A stretch of 64,000 nt of DNA from Mesocricetibacter intestinalis (GCF_004363295.1 NZ_SNYQ01000001.1:372001-436000), one strand, 5' to 3'; positions 44,718 to 56,572 are shown, counted from the first letter of the stretch. Notes: generated by a model not told the origin, from the sequence alone. Program-made: numbers and translations.

Positions 44718-45734
44718 ATGTCAGAATTTACCCGCCATATAAAAAAATCCGTACACAAAAGCGCCATTGCCGTTGCAATAAGTTTGGCCTCTTATACGGC
44801 AAGCGCCGATATAGTTACTTCGGTAAAGCCGCTCGGTTTTATCGCTTCTTCCATTGCCGAGGGGGTAACCGAAACCCAGGTATTGGTTCCGCCCGGCGCC
44901 TCTCCCCATGATACCTATTTGAAACCTTCTGATGTGCTGTTATTGAAAAAAGCCGATCTGGCGATATGGATTGGCGAAGATGTGGATGCTAATTTCAGTA
45001 AAATTATCAATGAATATCTCGGCGCCGATAAAAAATTGCAACTTAGTGAGTTGGAAGAAATTGAAGATTTGCTGATTGAAGGCGAAGAGGGGCACGACCA
45101 TAGCCACTCGCATAATCATCATAGCGACAGCCATGAGGAAGAAGATGCGGAACATAGCCATAACCATGCGCATAAGCAGGAGGGGCATTCCCATGCGCAT
45201 GATCATCATCATGACAGTTCGGTAAACTGGCATATTTGGTATTCACCGCAAATTAGCCATATTGTGGCGCAGGAAATTGCCGAGCGCTTAACACATATAT
45301 ACCCGGATAAAAAACAGCGCATCGCAAAAAATTTGGCGCAGTTCGAACAATCTTTAGCGACGCAAAGCGAAAAAATCAAAGTTCAGCTGGCACCCTATAA
45401 AGATCGGGGTTTCTATGTTTTTCATGATGCCTACGGCTATTTTAATACGGCCTACGGCTTAAATCAGACCGGTTATTTCACCATTAACCCCTTGGTTGCC
45501 CCGGGGGCTAAAACTCTGGCAAAGATCAAACAGGAAATTCAACAACATAAAGTCAGTTGTTTATTTGCCGAACCTCAATTTACGCCGAAGGTAATTGAAA
45601 GCTTAAGCCAATCTACCGGGGTAAAAGTGGGGCGTTTGGATCCGATTGGCGATAATGTGCAACTCGGTAAAGATTCTTATGCCGCATTTTTGCAGGCCAC
45701 TGCGGACAGTTATGCGCAATGTTTAGCGCAATAG
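44718..45734 (+). CDS. znuA: Zinc ABC transporter substrate-binding protein ZnuA
   Basis: This periplasmic protein captures Zn2+ for the ZnuBC importer. I start at the ATG 44718, which follows AAGGAG; the longer frame reads upstream leader. The 338-residue protein has a signal peptide (to about residue 30, SLASYTASA), the first metal His in PPGASPHDTYLKPSD (about 66), and a long His/Glu/Asp-rich loop (about 131-175) typical of zinc-specific members. The other ligands follow in WHIWYSP, VFHDAYGYF and the C-terminal DPIGD. znuB and znuC are not adjacent. Confidence 0.94.
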   Translation: MSEFTRHIKKSVHKSAIAVAISLASYTASADIVTSVKPLGFIASSIAEGVTETQVLVPPGASPHDTYLKPSDVLLLKKADLAIWIGEDVDANFSKIINEYLGADKKLQLSELEEIEDLLIEGEEGHDHSHSHNHHSDSHEEEDAEHSHNHAHKQEGHSHAHDHHHDSSVNWHIWYSPQISHIVAQEIAERLTHIYPDKKQRIAKNLAQFEQSLATQSEKIKVQLAPYKDRGFYVFHDAYGYFNTAYGLNQTGYFTINPLVAPGAKTLAKIKQEIQQHKVSCLFAEPQFTPKVIESLSQSTGVKVGRLDPIGDNVQLGKDSYAAFLQATADSYAQCLAQ

Positions 45735-45755
45735 CCTAAAGAAAAGGCTGAAACT

Positions 45756-45785
45756 AAAAGGGGAAAACTGCTGTTTTCCCCTTTT
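45756..45785 (+). terminator. znuA terminator
   Basis: The 13-bp stem AAAAGGGGAAAAC / GTTTTCCCCTTTT has a TGCT loop and ends in T residues. Confidence 0.85.
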
Positions 45786-45815
45786 GTTCGGTGAGATTAA
45801 TTAAGTTTAGGCAAG

Positions 45816-45890
45816 AAAGTGCGGTTGTTTTTTTCCGGTTTTTTTATGAGGTGAAAATGGCTAAAATTCGGGAAAAAACAACCGCACTTT
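45816..45890 (-). terminator. Inverted uptake-sequence pair after cmoB
   Basis: AAAGTGCGGTTG plus T run (45816-45836) faces its inverted copy at 45871-45890 across a loop of about 34 bases. Each arm contains a perfect 9-base uptake sequence. It lies 6 bp beyond the cmoB stop and can act as its terminator. Confidence 0.65.
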
Positions 45891-45895
45891 TGTTT

Positions 45896-46861
45896 TTATT
45901 TGTTCGCCAAAATAACCGCTCTTTGCGGCGCCGGGTAGCCTTCGACGGTTTTACTCTGATCTTGGGGATCGAGAAAATCGATTAGACTTTCATTTTCCAG
46001 CCATTCGGTTTTGCGTTGTTCCTGCAAACTTGTGGTGGCGACATCTACACAACGTACATTGTGGAAACCGGTTTTCTGCAGCCAATTAATCAGGCAGTCT
46101 ACGGAAGGAATAAAATAGACGTTCTTCATTTTTGCATAGCGATCGGCGGGTACCAGCACCGTATTAACATCGCCCTCAACCACTAGGGTTTCCAGTACCA
46201 ATTCGCCGCCGGGACGCAACTGACTTCTTAGCTGGGTCAGATGATCGAGAGGGGATTTACGGTGATATAACACCCCCATGGAAAATACCGTATCAAATAC
46301 TCCCAACGCTTGCATTTCTTCAATGCCGAGGGGAATCAAATTGGCGCGTCGATCATTATTCAACAGTTTACGCACCGCTTCGAATTGGCAGAGAAACAAC
46401 TCGGTAGGATCGATGCCGATCACGGTCGCCGCACCTTCTCCAAGCATTCGCCACATATGATAACCGCTGCCGCAACCCACATCCAGTACGGTGCGATCCC
46501 GCAGCGGCGCCAGATGCGGCAATACCCGTTCCCATTTAAAATCGGAGCGCCATTCGCAATCGATATGCACGCCGTGTAAATGATAGGGGCCTTTACGCCA
46601 TGGCATTAGCTGCTTCAGATGATAAATCAGACGTTGGCGCTGACCTTCGCTTAGGGGCGTATCGCTTTCGGCGCGTACCGCCTGTTTCAGATCTATCCGT
46701 TCTGCACTCAGCTGCGGCAGGAAATCAATGACTTTAGCCCATTTGGCATATTCGCCATGTGTTTGTTTTTCCCAACGTTTTAGCTGTAAAGGCAAGGTTT
46801 CCAGCCAAGCGGACAGGTTTGAGGTGGCAATCTGCTGATAAAAGGGGCGGAAGTCAATCAT
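45896..46861 (-). CDS. cmoB: tRNA U34 carboxymethyltransferase CmoB
   Basis: CmoB transfers a carboxymethyl group from carboxy-SAM to 5-hydroxyuridine-34 of tRNA, making cmo5U. The 321-residue protein has a helical N-terminal part with [28 protein letters not shown] (about 89-116). A Rossmann methyltransferase domain with [17 protein letters not shown] and [14 protein letters not shown] follows. Its start overlaps the putP stop by 4 bp. cmoA, which makes the cofactor and is often beside cmoB, is not in view. Confidence 0.95.
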   Translation of the reverse strand: MIDFRPFYQQIATSNLSAWLETLPLQLKRWEKQTHGEYAKWAKVIDFLPQLSAERIDLKQAVRAESDTPLSEGQRQRLIYHLKQLMPWRKGPYHLHGVHIDCEWRSDFKWERVLPHLAPLRDRTVLDVGCGSGYHMWRMLGEGAATVIGIDPTELFLCQFEAVRKLLNNDRRANLIPLGIEEMQALGVFDTVFSMGVLYHRKSPLDHLTQLRSQLRPGGELVLETLVVEGDVNTVLVPADRYAKMKNVYFIPSVDCLINWLQKTGFHNVRCVDVATTSLQEQRKTEWLENESLIDFLDPQDQSKTVEGYPAPQRAVILANK

Positions 46862-48378
46862 GATAATTTAGCCTGTTTATATGCCTGTTCGGCCCGTTCG
46901 AAGGTTTCTATAACCTGTTGTTCCGGTTTCGGCGATAGCAGGGAAACCACAATAACCGCCAAGGCTGCCAGAGAAAATGCCGGGATCATTTCATATACCT
47001 GATGCCATTGGCTGTGCTGCGGAATCAGTTCTTTCCAGGCGAATACCACCACAGCTCCGGTGAGCATACCCGCCATCGCTCCGGAGGCGGTCATGCGTTT
47101 CCAGAACAGAGAGAGCAGAACCACCGGGCCGAAGGCACTGCCGAAGCCTGCCCAGGCGAATTCCACCAACTTCAACACTTTATTATGTTCGTCCTGAGCA
47201 ATCCAGATGGCCAGACCGGCAATAATAAGTACCATCGCTCGTCCCAACCAGACCAGCTCTTTTTCACCGGCATTCGGGCGGATAAAGCCCTTATAAAAAT
47301 CCTCGGTAATCGCACTGGAAGAGATTAGCAACTGGCAGCTTAGAGTACTCATTACCGCCGCCAGAATTGCGGACAGCAGAATACCCGCAATCCATGGATT
47401 GAACAGCAGTTTCGCCAGTTCGATAAACACCTGTTCCGGCTCGCGGTTTACCGTTCCGGCAAGCTGCGGATTGGCATAGAAATAGGCGATGCCGAAATAG
47501 CCGATTGCCACTGCGCCGCCGAGGCAGATCATCATCCAGATCATACTGATACGACGAGCCTTATGCAGGGCTTTAACCGAATAGGCCGCCATAAAACGGG
47601 CCAGAATATGCGGCTGACCGAAATAACCCAAGCCCCAGGCGGCCAGACTTAGCAAACCGAGCGGGGTAGTGCCGGCGAACAGATCGCTGAATTCTTTGTG
47701 CATATCGGTTCCCGCCTGTTGGATTACCAGATCGAACTGATCCGTACCGCCGAGAGTATAAATTACGCATAAAGGGGTCAGCAGTAAGGCGAAAACCATT
47801 AGGGTCGCCTGAATGGTATCCGTCCAGCTCACCGCCAGGAAACCGCCGATAAAGGTGTAGGCGATAGTGGCGAGAGCGCCGTACCAAAGGGCGGTGGCAT
47901 AGTCCAGCTGGAATAGATTTTGAAACAGTTTGGCACCGGCCACTACGCCGGAAGCGCAGTAAATGGTAAAAAAGATCAAAATAATTGCGGCGGATACGAT
48001 TTTCAGCAGTCTATGCGAGGTGCCGAAACGGCTGTGGAAGTATTCCGGGAGGGTTAAGGCATTATGGTTAAATTCGGTGTAAATTCGTAGCCGACCGGAC
48101 ACGAACAGCCAGTTCAGATAAGCGCCCAGGGTCAGACCTATTGCAATCCAGCTTTCTACCAAACCGGAAAGATATACCGCCCCGGGCAGCCCCATCAGCA
48201 GCCAGCCGGACATATCCGAAGCCCCCGCCGACATGGCGGTAACAAAGCTGCCTAGGCGACGTCCGCCCAGAATGTAGTCGGAAATATTATTGGTGTAACG
48301 ATAAGCCAGAATGCCGATAGCCAGCATACCGAAAATATAAATGGTAAAAGTCGTCAGTGTCGGATCCAATCCAAACAT
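46858..48378 (-). CDS. putP: Sodium/proline symporter PutP
   Basis: This inner-membrane carrier of the sodium:solute symporter family imports proline with Na+. The 506-residue protein has about 13 membrane segments, with the family motifs [31 protein letters not shown] (about 37-66) and [17 protein letters not shown] (about 252-268). Identification rests on length and closeness to E. coli PutP. A hairpin GGCGATA / TTATCGCC lies in its leader near 48409-48428. It is co-directional and overlapping with cmoB; no putA dehydrogenase gene is adjacent. Confidence 0.93.
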   Translation of the reverse strand: MFGLDPTLTTFTIYIFGMLAIGILAYRYTNNISDYILGGRRLGSFVTAMSAGASDMSGWLLMGLPGAVYLSGLVESWIAIGLTLGAYLNWLFVSGRLRIYTEFNHNALTLPEYFHSRFGTSHRLLKIVSAAIILIFFTIYCASGVVAGAKLFQNLFQLDYATALWYGALATIAYTFIGGFLAVSWTDTIQATLMVFALLLTPLCVIYTLGGTDQFDLVIQQAGTDMHKEFSDLFAGTTPLGLLSLAAWGLGYFGQPHILARFMAAYSVKALHKARRISMIWMMICLGGAVAIGYFGIAYFYANPQLAGTVNREPEQVFIELAKLLFNPWIAGILLSAILAAVMSTLSCQLLISSSAITEDFYKGFIRPNAGEKELVWLGRAMVLIIAGLAIWIAQDEHNKVLKLVEFAWAGFGSAFGPVVLLSLFWKRMTASGAMAGMLTGAVVVFAWKELIPQHSQWHQVYEMIPAFSLAALAVIVVSLLSPKPEQQVIETFERAEQAYKQAKLS

Positions 48379-48600
48379 TATCTTTCTCCGTCGGTTCCCT
48401 TGATCCCGGGCGATATGTTTTTATCGCCTGATTCACCTGTTACGCGCTGATTTCGGTGCGGGATAAATTTCCGATGATACAATGCGACGCTTCGGTTTAT
48501 GCGGGTAAATTTTGATAAAGCGCATATTTTACAGTAATTAACGCTATTATTCCATGGCCCTTTTCGATAGACTAGCGAAGGTTTTCCGCTTGCGGAACCC

Positions 48601-48606
48601 TATAAT
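48601..48606 (+). promoter_or_regulatory. -10 element of rng
   Basis: A perfect TATAAT lies 26 bp before the chosen rng start, inside the longer open frame. This supports the internal ATG at 48632. No good -35 is visible. Confidence 0.5.
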
Positions 48607-48631
48607 AAGAATAAATAAACAGGTATTTTTT

Positions 48632-50107
48632 ATGGATGAAGTGGAATTATTAGTTAACGTAACGCCCAGCGAAACGCGTATTGCATTAATGGATATGGGG
48701 GTGCTAAAGGAAGTTCATATCGAACGTCAGGCCAAACGCGGTATTGTCGGTAACGTATATAAGGGCAGGGTAACCAGAGTTTTGCCGGGAATGCAGTCGG
48801 CCTTTGTGGATATCGGATTGGATAAAGCGGCGTTTTTACATGCTTCCGATATTGTATCCCATACGGAATGTGTGGATGAAAATGAAAAAAAGCAGTTTGT
48901 GGTTAAGGATATCGCCGAGCTGGTGCGCGAAGGACAGGATATTGTGGTTCAGGTCGTAAAGGATCCCTTGGGCACCAAAGGCGCAAGGCTGACCACGGAT
49001 ATTACGCTGCCCTCCCGCTATTTGGTATTTATGCCGGAAAATAGCCATGTGGGCGTATCGCAACGAATTGAAAGTGAAGAGGAACGGGCGCGGCTGAAAG
49101 CCTTGGTTGAACCCTATTGCGACGATCTCGGCGGTTATATTATCCGCACTGCGGCGGAAGGCGCCACGGAAGAAGAATTGAAACAGGACGCGGATTTTTT
49201 GAAACGCCTCTGGCTTAAAGTTATGGAGCGGCGCGGGAAATATCCCACCCGCTCCATGCTTTACGGCGAACTGGCCTTGGCGCAGCGGATTTTGCGCGAT
49301 TTTGTCGGTGCCGGCATTGAAAAGATTCGTATCGATTCGAAACTGTGTTTTTCCGAGGTTTCTCAGTTTGTACAGGAATTTATGCCCGAGTTGGCGGATA
49401 AATTGGTGCTGTATAGCGGTAATCAACCCTTATTTGATGTGTACGGCGTGGAAGCTGCGATTCAGGAGGCTTTGGATAAACGGGTCAATTTGAAATCCGG
49501 CGGCTATCTGATCATCGAACAGACGGAGGCTATGACCACCATAGATATTAATACCGGCGCTTTTGTGGGGCATCGGAATCTGGAAGAAACCATTTTCAAT
49601 ACCAATATCGAAGCGACTCAGGCCATTGCTCAGCAGCTGCAGCTACGCAATCTGGGCGGGATTATCATTATCGATTTTATCGATATGCAAAGCGATGATC
49701 ACCGCAGCCGGGTTCTGCAATCCTTGCAGGAAGTGCTGGCCAGAGATCGGGTTAAAACCAATGTGAACGGCTTTACTCAGCTCGGTTTGGTGGAGATGAC
49801 GCGTAAACGTACGCGCGAAAGTCTGGAGCATGTGCTGTGCAGCGAATGCCCCGCCTGTAAAGGGCGCGGTCAGGTTAAGACCGTTGAAACCGTCTGCTAT
49901 GAGATTATGCGTGAAATTATCCGCGTGCATCATTTGTTTTCCAGCGAACAGTTTGTGGTTTATGCCTCAAGGGCGGTGGCGGATTATCTGATTAACGAAG
50001 AAAGCCACGGGTTACTGGCGGAACTGGAAGTTTTCATCGGCAAGCAGATTCAGGTGAAAACCGAGGTTTATTATAATCAGGATCAGTTTGATGTCGTTGT
50101 AATGTAG
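48632..50107 (+). CDS. rng: Ribonuclease G
   Basis: This endoribonuclease matures the 5' end of 16S rRNA and degrades some mRNAs; it is a paralog of the catalytic half of RNase E. The 491-residue protein has the S1 domain near the start (GNVYKGRVTRVLPGMQSAFVDIGLDKAAFLHASD). The catalytic aspartates are in MTTIDINTGAFVGHRN and IIIDFIDMQSDD, and the zinc-link is CPAC. I start at the ATG 48632, which gives the E. coli-like MDEVELLVNVTPSETR; the frame is open from 48554 but that part contains the promoter -10. Confidence 0.96.
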   Translation: MDEVELLVNVTPSETRIALMDMGVLKEVHIERQAKRGIVGNVYKGRVTRVLPGMQSAFVDIGLDKAAFLHASDIVSHTECVDENEKKQFVVKDIAELVREGQDIVVQVVKDPLGTKGARLTTDITLPSRYLVFMPENSHVGVSQRIESEEERARLKALVEPYCDDLGGYIIRTAAEGATEEELKQDADFLKRLWLKVMERRGKYPTRSMLYGELALAQRILRDFVGAGIEKIRIDSKLCFSEVSQFVQEFMPELADKLVLYSGNQPLFDVYGVEAAIQEALDKRVNLKSGGYLIIEQTEAMTTIDINTGAFVGHRNLEETIFNTNIEATQAIAQQLQLRNLGGIIIIDFIDMQSDDHRSRVLQSLQEVLARDRVKTNVNGFTQLGLVEMTRKRTRESLEHVLCSECPACKGRGQVKTVETVCYEIMREIIRVHHLFSSEQFVVYASRAVADYLINEESHGLLAELEVFIGKQIQVKTEVYYNQDQFDVVVM

Positions 50108-50158
50108 TAAGGGCTCTCAGTATTTAGAGGGCGGTTATCGAGGCACCTTCTTGCCGGA

Positions 50159-50224
50159 AAAGTGCGGTGTTTTTTTGTGGTTTTTCAAAGATTGAAAAAA
50201 TTTTGCAAAAAAACACCGCACTTT
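50159..50224 (+). terminator. Perfect 19-bp inverted repeat of uptake sequences between rng and tldD
   Basis: AAAGTGCGGTG plus seven T and G (50159-50177) is exactly complementary to 50206-50224, and the loop contains a second stem TTTTTCA / TTGAAAAA. It follows rng and is followed by TTATAAT. It probably terminates rng. Confidence 0.75.
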
Positions 50225-50267
50225 TATAATGCCCTGGATATTTTAATTCAACACGAAAGAGAACAGC

Positions 50268-51716
50268 ATGTTAAATAAAGTCAGCGACAGCCTACTTAGC
50301 CCGGGCGGTCTTTCCCTTCGGGAACTCGCTTCCGTACTGGATCGGTTTTCCGCACGCCGCATTGATTATGCGGATCTGTATTTTCAGCTTAGTCAGGACG
50401 AAAACTGGGTATTGGAAGAGGGAATTATTAAAGAAGGCGGTTTTCATATTGATTGCGGGGTCGGCGTACGAGCGGTAAGCGGAGAGAAAACCGGTTTCGC
50501 TTATGCGGATCAGATCAATAAAAGCGAGCTGCTGCAATGTGCGGATGCGGCGAAAGGTATCGCCGAAGCACGACAAACCGGCAAGGTGTCTCCAATAGCC
50601 CTACATGGCATAACTCCGGTATACCGTTATGCGGCTATTAACCCGCTGGACAGCATGAGCAAGGAACAGAAAATCGAATTGCTGCGCTTGGTGGATCGCA
50701 CCGCCAGAGCGGAAAGTCCTTATGTAACCCAAGTTTCCGCCAGTTTAAGCGCATTGTATGAAGAAGTGCTGATTGCCGCAACGGACGGCACCTTGGCGGC
50801 GGATATTCGCCCCTTGGTACGTCTTTCCATCTCCGTATTGGTGGAAAAAGACGGCAAGCGCGAAAGGGGCGGCTCCGGCTCCGGCGGTCGCTTTGCCCTG
50901 GATTGGTTTTTAGCACCTTATCAAGGGGAATGCCGAGCGGTGTATTTTGCCAAAGAGGCGGTACGTCAGGCTTTGGTTAATTTAAGTGCGGTCGCGGCGC
51001 CGGCGGGACTGATGCCGGTAATTCTGGGCGCCGGCTGGCCGGGCGTATTATTACATGAGGCGGTGGGGCATGGTCTGGAAGGTGATTTCAACCGTAAGCA
51101 AAGCTCTTTATTCAGCGGGAAAATCGGTCAGCTGGTTACCTCCCCGCTATGCACCATTGTGGACGACGGTACCCTGCAAGATCGCAGAGGCTCGCTGAGC
51201 GTGGACGACGAAGGGGTTCCCGGACAATATAATGTGTTGATTAAAGAGGGGATCCTGCAGGGCTATATGCAGGATAAATTGAATGCGCGCCTGATGGGCG
51301 TGGCACCTACCGGCAACGGTCGGCGCGAATCTTATGCTCATTTGCCGATGCCGCGTATGACCAATACTTATATGTTGGCGGGGCAGAGTAAATTTGAAGA
51401 TTTAATCGCTTCGGTGGATTATGGTATTTTTGCGCCTCATTTCGGCGGCGGTCAGGTAGATATCAGTTCGGGCAAATTCACTTTTTCCACCTCCGAAGCT
51501 TATTTAATTGAAAAAGGGCGTATCGGTAAAGCGGTGAAAGGCGCCACCTTAATCGGTAGTGGCATTGAAGTGATGCAGAATGTTTCCATGGTGGCGGATA
51601 ATCTGGAACTTGATCAGGGCATCGGTGTTTGCGGTAAGCAGGGGCAGAGCGTACCCGTCGGGGTGGGGCAACCCGCATTAAAGATCGATCAAATCACCGT
51701 GGGCGGCACTCAGTAA
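50268..51716 (+). CDS. tldD: Metalloprotease TldD
   Basis: TldD pairs with TldE (PmbA) to degrade unfolded peptides and matures microcins and CcdA in E. coli. The 482-residue protein has the zinc motif HEAVGH at 263-268 followed by GLEGD, and the conserved [13 protein letters not shown] and [10 protein letters not shown] blocks. A perfect uptake sequence is inside the gene (50984-50992). pmbA is not adjacent. The start follows AAAGAGAACAGC. Confidence 0.95.
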   Translation: MLNKVSDSLLSPGGLSLRELASVLDRFSARRIDYADLYFQLSQDENWVLEEGIIKEGGFHIDCGVGVRAVSGEKTGFAYADQINKSELLQCADAAKGIAEARQTGKVSPIALHGITPVYRYAAINPLDSMSKEQKIELLRLVDRTARAESPYVTQVSASLSALYEEVLIAATDGTLAADIRPLVRLSISVLVEKDGKRERGGSGSGGRFALDWFLAPYQGECRAVYFAKEAVRQALVNLSAVAAPAGLMPVILGAGWPGVLLHEAVGHGLEGDFNRKQSSLFSGKIGQLVTSPLCTIVDDGTLQDRRGSLSVDDEGVPGQYNVLIKEGILQGYMQDKLNARLMGVAPTGNGRRESYAHLPMPRMTNTYMLAGQSKFEDLIASVDYGIFAPHFGGGQVDISSGKFTFSTSEAYLIEKGRIGKAVKGATLIGSGIEVMQNVSMVADNLELDQGIGVCGKQGQSVPVGVGQPALKIDQITVGGTQ

Positions 51717-51750
51717 TAAGGCGAATAGGGAAAAGCACAATCTTATAAAG

Positions 51751-51799
51751 TGAATATTTATTCATTTTTATTGACTAAATATTGCTTGAGGCGTATGTT
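51751..51799 (+). promoter_or_regulatory. ArgR box and promoter of argD
   Basis: TGAATATTTATTCA (51751-51764) is a perfect dyad and fits the ArgR operator consensus. Six bases later TTGACT (51771-51776) and TATGTT (51794-51799) form a 17-bp-spaced promoter. Arginine repression of argD is the likely result. Confidence 0.7.
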
Positions 51800-51807
51800 G
51801 AACTTAA

Positions 51808-53037
<1,230 letters not shown>

Positions 53038-53040
53038 TCG

Positions 53041-53072
53041 ATTGTCCGCCCCGTTGTGGCGGACAATTTTTT
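53041..53072 (+). terminator. argD terminator
   Basis: The 10-bp stem ATTGTCCGCC / GGCGGACAAT (53041-53050 with 53058-53067) is followed by six T. Confidence 0.88.
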
Positions 53073-53177
53073 GCTAGAATCGGGACGCCTGTGCACAAAA
53101 GGGGAAATTTTTCTAGTCCTGCTTTATCGTTTTAGTTAGAATTGAGCGAGTATTTTTTAATTATTCAGGAGAACAAT

Positions 53178-54599
53178 ATGGATTACCCTCAGATTGCCCG
53201 AGAGGTTATCGCCAAGCTCGGCGGTAAAGAAAATATTGCGACCTTGGCGCATTGCGCCACTCGTTTACGCTTAACCCTTAATGATGAAACGAAAGTCGAT
53301 AAACAGGCTATTGAAGATATTGAGGGGGTGAAGGGGCAGTTTTCCACTTCCGGTCAGTATCAGATTATTTTCGGTTCCGGTACCGTGAATAAGGTGCATG
53401 CCGAAATGAGCAAGCTAATGGGAAGCGGCGATATGGCAGCGGCGGAGCCTGCTGCGCCGGGAAATCGGAAACAGAATTTGCTGCAACTTTTAGTGAAAGG
53501 ATTGGCGGATATTTTCGTCCCTATTATTCCGGCGATTGTGGCCGGCGGTTTGTTAATGGGTATCCATAGTATGCTGACCGCAAAAGGCTTTTTTGCCGAG
53601 GGAATAAATGTTATCGATATGTACCCGGGCATTGCCGATCTGGTGGATTTTATCAATACTATTGCCAACGCGCCCTTTGTTTTCCTACCGGTATTGCTGG
53701 GGTTCTCCGCTACCCGTAAGTTCGGCGGTAATCCTTATTTAGGGGCGGCGCTGGGAATGCTGTTGGTGCATCCGGCACTTGCGGACGGCTGGAATTATGC
53801 CTTAACTCTGGAGCAGGGAAAAATTCTTTACTGGAATGTATTGGGTCTGGAAATCGAAAAAGTCGGTTATCAGGGAACGGTGATTCCTACATTAATTTCC
53901 GCTTGGGTGCTGGCAAGCTTGGAAAAAGGCTTACGCAAATTCGTACCTTCCTATCTGGATAATTTGGTTACCCCTTTATTTGCCCTGTTTATTGCCGGTT
54001 TTCTTGCTTTTACCGTTATCGGCCCTTTTGGGCGGGAAGCGGGCAGCTTGATAGCACAGGGACTTACTTGGTTGTATGATAATTTAGGATTTATCGGCGG
54101 AGCGGTATTCGGTACGCTGTATGCTCCTATTGTAATTACCGGTATGCATCAGACCTTTATTGCGGTGGAAACTCAGTTGTTGGCTGAACTCGCCCGTACC
54201 GGCGGTACCTTTATCTTCCCAATCGCCGCCATGTCGAATATTGCGCAAGGCGCGGCCTGTTTAGGTGTCGCTTTGGTAATGAAAGACGCGAAGGTTCGCG
54301 GTTTAGCCGTACCTTCCGGAATTTCCGCTTTGTTGGGAATTACCGAACCCGCTATGTTCGGGGTTAATTTGCGTTATCGTTATGCCTTTATCGCGGCGAT
54401 GGCGGGTTCCGGTGCCGCAGCGGCATTTATCGCTTTCTTTAATGTGAAAGCCATTGCTTTGGGCGCCGCCGGACTGCTGGGTATTCCTTCAATCCGTCCG
54501 GACAGCTTGGCCATGTATTGCATCGGCATGCTAATAGCCTTTGCGGTCGCCTTTAGCCTGTCTGTGCTGTTAGGTAAGCGGGCGCAGGCGAAAGGCTAA
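53178..54599 (+). CDS. scrA: PTS sucrose-type EIIBC component
   Basis: This membrane permease imports and phosphorylates a beta-glucoside/sucrose-type sugar. The 473-residue protein has an N-terminal EIIB domain (about 1-90) with the phosphorylated Cys26 in AHCATRLRLTL, then the EIIC domain from about 100 with IFVPIIPAIVAGGLLMG, KFGGNPYLGAALGMLLVHPAL and GYQGTVIPTLISAWV. These blocks are closest to ScrA among the proteins I know; trehalose-type TreB is the main alternative. The start at 53178 follows CAGGAGAACAAT. No hydrolase, fructokinase or repressor gene is beside it, and no EIIA domain is fused. Confidence 0.78.
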   Translation: MDYPQIAREVIAKLGGKENIATLAHCATRLRLTLNDETKVDKQAIEDIEGVKGQFSTSGQYQIIFGSGTVNKVHAEMSKLMGSGDMAAAEPAAPGNRKQNLLQLLVKGLADIFVPIIPAIVAGGLLMGIHSMLTAKGFFAEGINVIDMYPGIADLVDFINTIANAPFVFLPVLLGFSATRKFGGNPYLGAALGMLLVHPALADGWNYALTLEQGKILYWNVLGLEIEKVGYQGTVIPTLISAWVLASLEKGLRKFVPSYLDNLVTPLFALFIAGFLAFTVIGPFGREAGSLIAQGLTWLYDNLGFIGGAVFGTLYAPIVITGMHQTFIAVETQLLAELARTGGTFIFPIAAMSNIAQGAACLGVALVMKDAKVRGLAVPSGISALLGITEPAMFGVNLRYRYAFIAAMAGSGAAAAFIAFFNVKAIALGAAGLLGIPSIRPDSLAMYCIGMLIAFAVAFSLSVLLGKRAQAKG

Positions 54600-54618
54600 A
54601 AGCGGGAGAAGCCTATAA

Positions 54619-54658
54619 AAAATGCGATAGTGTAAAACCTATCGCATTTTTCTTTTTT
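54619..54658 (+). terminator. Terminator after the sucrose-type PTS gene
   Basis: The 12-bp stem AAAATGCGATAG / CTATCGCATTTT is followed by TCTTTTTT. Confidence 0.85.
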
Positions 54659-54807
54659 CTTACCTCAAGGTCGTTACTGTCGGTTTCGGTATCGGCAGGA
54701 TAAATACTGCTTGAGCTTTAAAAGAGCGGTGGTTTTTGCCGAAGTTTTTTGCTGAGTAAAACCGGTTTTCCGCATTTAGGCTGATGTTACCGAAAATTTT
54801 CCTTTTA

Positions 54808-55554
54808 TCAGTCCGCACCGTAATAGAGGACGCCGATTTCAATTTTGGGGCGTCCGTTGGCTTCGCGCCATTTATTGGAATCGCGTAGGGAATAAACGCA
54901 ACCGCAATATTCTTGCTGATAGAATTGTTCCCTTTTGCTGATTTCGATCATGCGCGCCGAACCGCCGCCTTTGCGCCAGTTATGATCCCAGAATACAACA
55001 TCGTCGTATTTTGCCGCAGCACGATGTCCGCAACCATTAATTTGGTTCATATCCTTCCAGCGCGAAATGCCCAGACAGGTAGTGATAACCGGAAAACCGT
55101 GGTTGTGGGCGTATTCCGCCGCTTTTTCCAGACGCATATCAAAGCACATGGTGCAGCGAATACCGCGCTCCGGCTCGTCTTCCATACCTTTGGCCCGATC
55201 AAACCATTGCTGACGGTCGTAGTCCGCATCAATAAAGGGAATGCCGAACTTCTGGGCAAAACGGATATTTTCCTCTTTCCGAATTAAGTATTCTTTTAAA
55301 GGGTGAATATTCGGATTATAAAAGAATATGGTGAAATCGATACCTGAAGCGCGAATAGCTTCCATTACTTCGCCGGAGCAGGGAGCGCAGCAGGAATGCA
55401 GCAGCAGTTTATTATGTCCGCCGGGGAGTTCCAGCTTAGGGCGCACAAAGGGGGCGTTGGGATCTTTGGCTGCTTTGCGTTCTTTCTTTTTGCCGCTATA
55501 GCTGTGTGCTTGAGGTTGGACGGATTGTTCCGTCGGTTTGGTTTGTTCAGTCAT
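54808..55554 (-). CDS. queH: Epoxyqueuosine reductase QueH
   Basis: QueH carries out the last step of queuosine synthesis in tRNA, reducing epoxyqueuosine; it replaces the unrelated QueG. The 248-residue protein has the cysteine motifs [13 protein letters not shown] (about 51-63) and [13 protein letters not shown] (about 131-143), and the block [19 protein letters not shown], as in the DUF208 family. The hydrophilic first 35 residues are extra. It lies 25 bp downstream of ispB on the same strand. Confidence 0.92.
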   Translation of the reverse strand: MTEQTKPTEQSVQPQAHSYSGKKKERKAAKDPNAPFVRPKLELPGGHNKLLLHSCCAPCSGEVMEAIRASGIDFTIFFYNPNIHPLKEYLIRKEENIRFAQKFGIPFIDADYDRQQWFDRAKGMEDEPERGIRCTMCFDMRLEKAAEYAHNHGFPVITTCLGISRWKDMNQINGCGHRAAAKYDDVVFWDHNWRKGGGSARMIEISKREQFYQQEYCGCVYSLRDSNKWREANGRPKIEIGVLYYGAD

Positions 55555-55579
55555 AAAGTTCCGATATAAAAAGTAAAAT

Positions 55580-56572
55580 TTAATAATGGCGTTTTACCGA
55601 CAAATATGCCAGTGAAATTAAAGCCCGTTTATATTCGCTGTCCGCCAGAGGAGCGATAACTTCAATAGCTTTTTGCGCTTCCTGTTCGGCTCGGCCCATG
55701 GCGTAATCCAAGGAACGATGTTCCTGCATAATCGCCAGTACCTCCTCCAAGGCCGTACGATTTCCGCCTTGTTCGATAATACTTCGAATCAGCGCCGCCT
55801 GCTGTGGGTTTCCCTGTTGCATGGCGTGCAGTAAAGGCAGCGTAGGCTTGCCTTCGGCTAGGTCATCTCCCAGGTTTTTACCCAAGGCTCCGGCATTTGC
55901 GCTGTAATCCAGTACATCATCTACCAGCTGAAAGGCGGTTCCCAGATAGCGTCCGTATTGTTGCATGGCACTTTCCAAGGCCGTATCGGCACCGGCGACA
56001 ATTGCGGCCGTCTGAGCGGAAACCTCGAATAAGCGTGCGGTTTTGCTATAAATTACACGCATATAGTTTTCTTCCGTGGTATCCGGATTGCAGATATTCA
56101 TCAGTTGCTGCACTTCCCCCTCGGCGATAACATTGGTGGCGTCCGACATAATGCGCAGGATTTTGAGGGAATCCAGACGGGTCATCATCTGAAAGGCGCG
56201 GGTATAAATAAAATCGCCGACCAGTACGCTGGCGGCATTGCCGAAACGGGCGTTGGCGGTAGGGTTGCCGCGGCGCATATCGGATTCGTCCACCACATCG
56301 TCATGTAATAGGGTGGCGGTATGAATAAATTCGATAAATGCCGCACAGTCGATATGCTTATCGCCTTGATAATTGAGCGCTCTTGCCGTTAGGTTGGCGA
56401 TCATCGGGCGAATACGTTTGCCGCCGCTTTGAATAATATATTGACCGAGTTGGTTGATCAGTACCACGTTCGAATCAAGCTGCTTCAGGATAGCGGCGTT
56501 TACCTTTTGCATATCGGTTTCAATCAGCGCCTGAACGGCGGAGAGATCCATTAAGTCGTGTTTAGCTGTCAT
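55580..56572 (-). CDS. ispB: Octaprenyl diphosphate synthase
   Basis: This trans-prenyltransferase makes the polyprenyl side chain of quinones. The 330-residue protein has the first Asp-rich motif [12 protein letters not shown] (about 92-103) and the second in [14 protein letters not shown] (about 216-229), with the GGKRIRPM start of the fold at about 50. The chain length cannot be read with certainty from sequence. It is divergent from rplU, the same order as in E. coli. Confidence 0.94.
   Translation of the reverse strand: MTAKHDLMDLSAVQALIETDMQKVNAAILKQLDSNVVLINQLGQYIIQSGGKRIRPMIANLTARALNYQGDKHIDCAAFIEFIHTATLLHDDVVDESDMRRGNPTANARFGNAASVLVGDFIYTRAFQMMTRLDSLKILRIMSDATNVIAEGEVQQLMNICNPDTTEENYMRVIYSKTARLFEVSAQTAAIVAGADTALESAMQQYGRYLGTAFQLVDDVLDYSANAGALGKNLGDDLAEGKPTLPLLHAMQQGNPQQAALIRSIIEQGGNRTALEEVLAIMQEHRSLDYAMGRAEQEAQKAIEVIAPLADSEYKRALISLAYLSVKRHY

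Noticed and set aside
48554-48631. Longer RNase G start
   Set aside because: The extra codons contain a perfect TATAAT promoter element and are absent from E. coli RNase G.
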